A stretch of DNA of 64,000 bases from Pontibacillus salicampi (GTDB taxonomy: Bacteria; Bacillota; Bacilli; Bacillales; BH030062), in the NCBI RefSeq assembly GCF_042434395.1, contig NZ_JBHLTP010000012.1, forward strand, positions 1-64,000, in the 5' to 3' direction. The position numbers were made by a program, and so were the translations under genes. Positions 63,459-64,000 of the stretch are shown one piece after another. Within the stretch, counting starts at the first letter, position 1. Every line of letters starts with the position of its first letter. The notes beneath the pieces were generated by a model that saw only the letters and a program-made list of their open reading frames with translations, had not been told where the DNA came from and searched no databases.

Positions 63459-64000
63459 CTAGTTTGCAGGCAAATTATATAGCTTAGAGGCAATTTCTCG
63501 ATAGTAAGCATTAATATCGCTCCATCCCACACTATCAGCTACATCGATTCCTACAAAATCAAGATGATCCCACCTTCGCTGCGTAGGGTTAACATTCCAA
63601 ACTCCTTTAGTTGGCTGGTTACTTATATTCTTGGTGGATGGATGACCAAGTGGATGCTGAGAGGATGGAACACTGACTAATCCATCGTTTGCATACCATG
63701 ATTGATCTATTCCAAATGCAGAATTGCTATACCGTCCTACATAAAACCCCGTCGAGTAAAAAATAGGATTCATCGTTACAATTGGAAGTCTATATTCTGT
63801 AAACACAGAAGGGTTAGTGGCGTCACCAGTATAGGAGAAATAATAGATATCTTCATAGGTGTGTATTTGTTGATTTAACTCTTTGGCCCCTTCTAGAGAC
63901 AAATCATATTGGGCTGTATCCTCTGTTTCCCAGAATGGATGGTGGAACAAGCGGTCCATATAGGAGAATGCAGATTCATTCGTTTTCTTTTTCAGTCCCC
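63459..64000 (-). CDS. Family I.5-type thermoalkalophilic lipase, C-terminal part (cut by window end)
   Basis: The last about 180 residues of a lipase of the Geobacillus/Staphylococcus I.5 family: SLEGAKELNQQIHTYEDIYYFSYTGDATNPS, then GIDQSWYANDGLVSVPSSQHPLGHPS and HLDFVGIDV. The Asp and His of the catalytic triad lie in DGLV and DHLD. The N-terminus with the nucleophile lies beyond base 64000, so the true start is unknown. It is a different lipase family from the gene at 58918. Confidence 0.8.
   Translation of the reverse strand, partial: GLKKKTNESAFSYMDRLFHHPFWETEDTAQYDLSLEGAKELNQQIHTYEDIYYFSYTGDATNPSVFTEYRLPIVTMNPIFYSTGFYVGRYSNSAFGIDQSWYANDGLVSVPSSQHPLGHPSTKNISNQPTKGVWNVNPTQRRWDHLDFVGIDVADSVGWSDINAYYREIASKLYNLPAN

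Noticed and set aside
1..64000. CRISPR arrays, tRNA or rRNA genes, prophage
   Set aside because: No regularly spaced direct repeats, tRNA-like cloverleaves, rRNA blocks or phage structural genes were seen on either strand, though small RNAs cannot be excluded by eye.

Overview
The window is about 64 kb of low-GC DNA with strong AGGAGG-type ribosome binding sites, T-tailed intrinsic terminators, sporulation-type genes (sporulenol/hopene-type cyclase, a YjcZ-like peptide, small Tyr/Pro/Gly-rich proteins), GltC-GltAB, YesM/YesN-type regulators and B. subtilis-like family members throughout. This points to a spore-forming Bacillaceae. The solitary ectoine synthase suggests a halotolerant genus (Halobacillus/Pontibacillus/Virgibacillus-like), but that is inference. 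I saw no rRNA, tRNA, CRISPR array or prophage.

Left part (1-18.5 kb). The window opens with the 5' end of a group IIC-type intron lying just behind a perfect terminator hairpin. Next is a sulfur-trafficking cluster (flavoprotein, TusA, DsrE-like, TauE/SafE exporter) with CsoR/CstR-like operator dyads. Then come an ABC-F protein, a DUF1206 membrane protein, a PAS histidine kinase, a YhdT-PanF pantothenate importer, a LysM/3D cell-wall protein behind three WalR-like hexamers, YfhD-like small proteins, an aldehyde dehydrogenase/DUF779 operon, a PfpI-type protein, a possible sortase substrate, bacterial NO synthase, UV damage endonuclease and a formate/nitrite channel.

Middle part (18.9-44 kb). 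gltC-gltAB forms the classic divergent glutamate synthase locus. A sporulenol-synthase-type cyclase follows. From 29 to 43.7 kb lies a polysaccharide-utilisation region: a heparinase II/III-like protein, a secreted six-domain protein with a GH18-reminiscent barrel and a DNRLRE/CBM96-like end, a YesN/YesM two-component pair, a CUT1 sugar importer (no ATPase gene) behind a perfect cre site, an unrecognised winged-helix regulator, a TIM-barrel isomerase and a Gfo/Idh/MocA dehydrogenase. A 410-bp inverted-repeat element separates the enzyme genes from the regulator/transport genes.

Right part (44-64 kb). DUF3900 and DUF3179 proteins, a PLA2-like small protein, a class B PBP (PbpA/PbpH type), small spore-type proteins, a DUF2268 metalloprotease, a methyltransferase, a glycolate/D-lactate dehydrogenase, a VanW protein, a stand-alone STAND-type NTPase with TPRs, two different secreted lipases (the second cut by the window end), an IS1182 remnant carrying a palindromic repeat, an orphan ectC and a UDP-sulfoquinovose synthase. 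The most unusual elements are the uncharacterised polysaccharide locus with its putative new glycosidase, the SqdB homologue in a Gram-positive, the orphan ectC beside an IS remnant, the STAND-TPR gene, and a family of palindromic repeats with very long arms.
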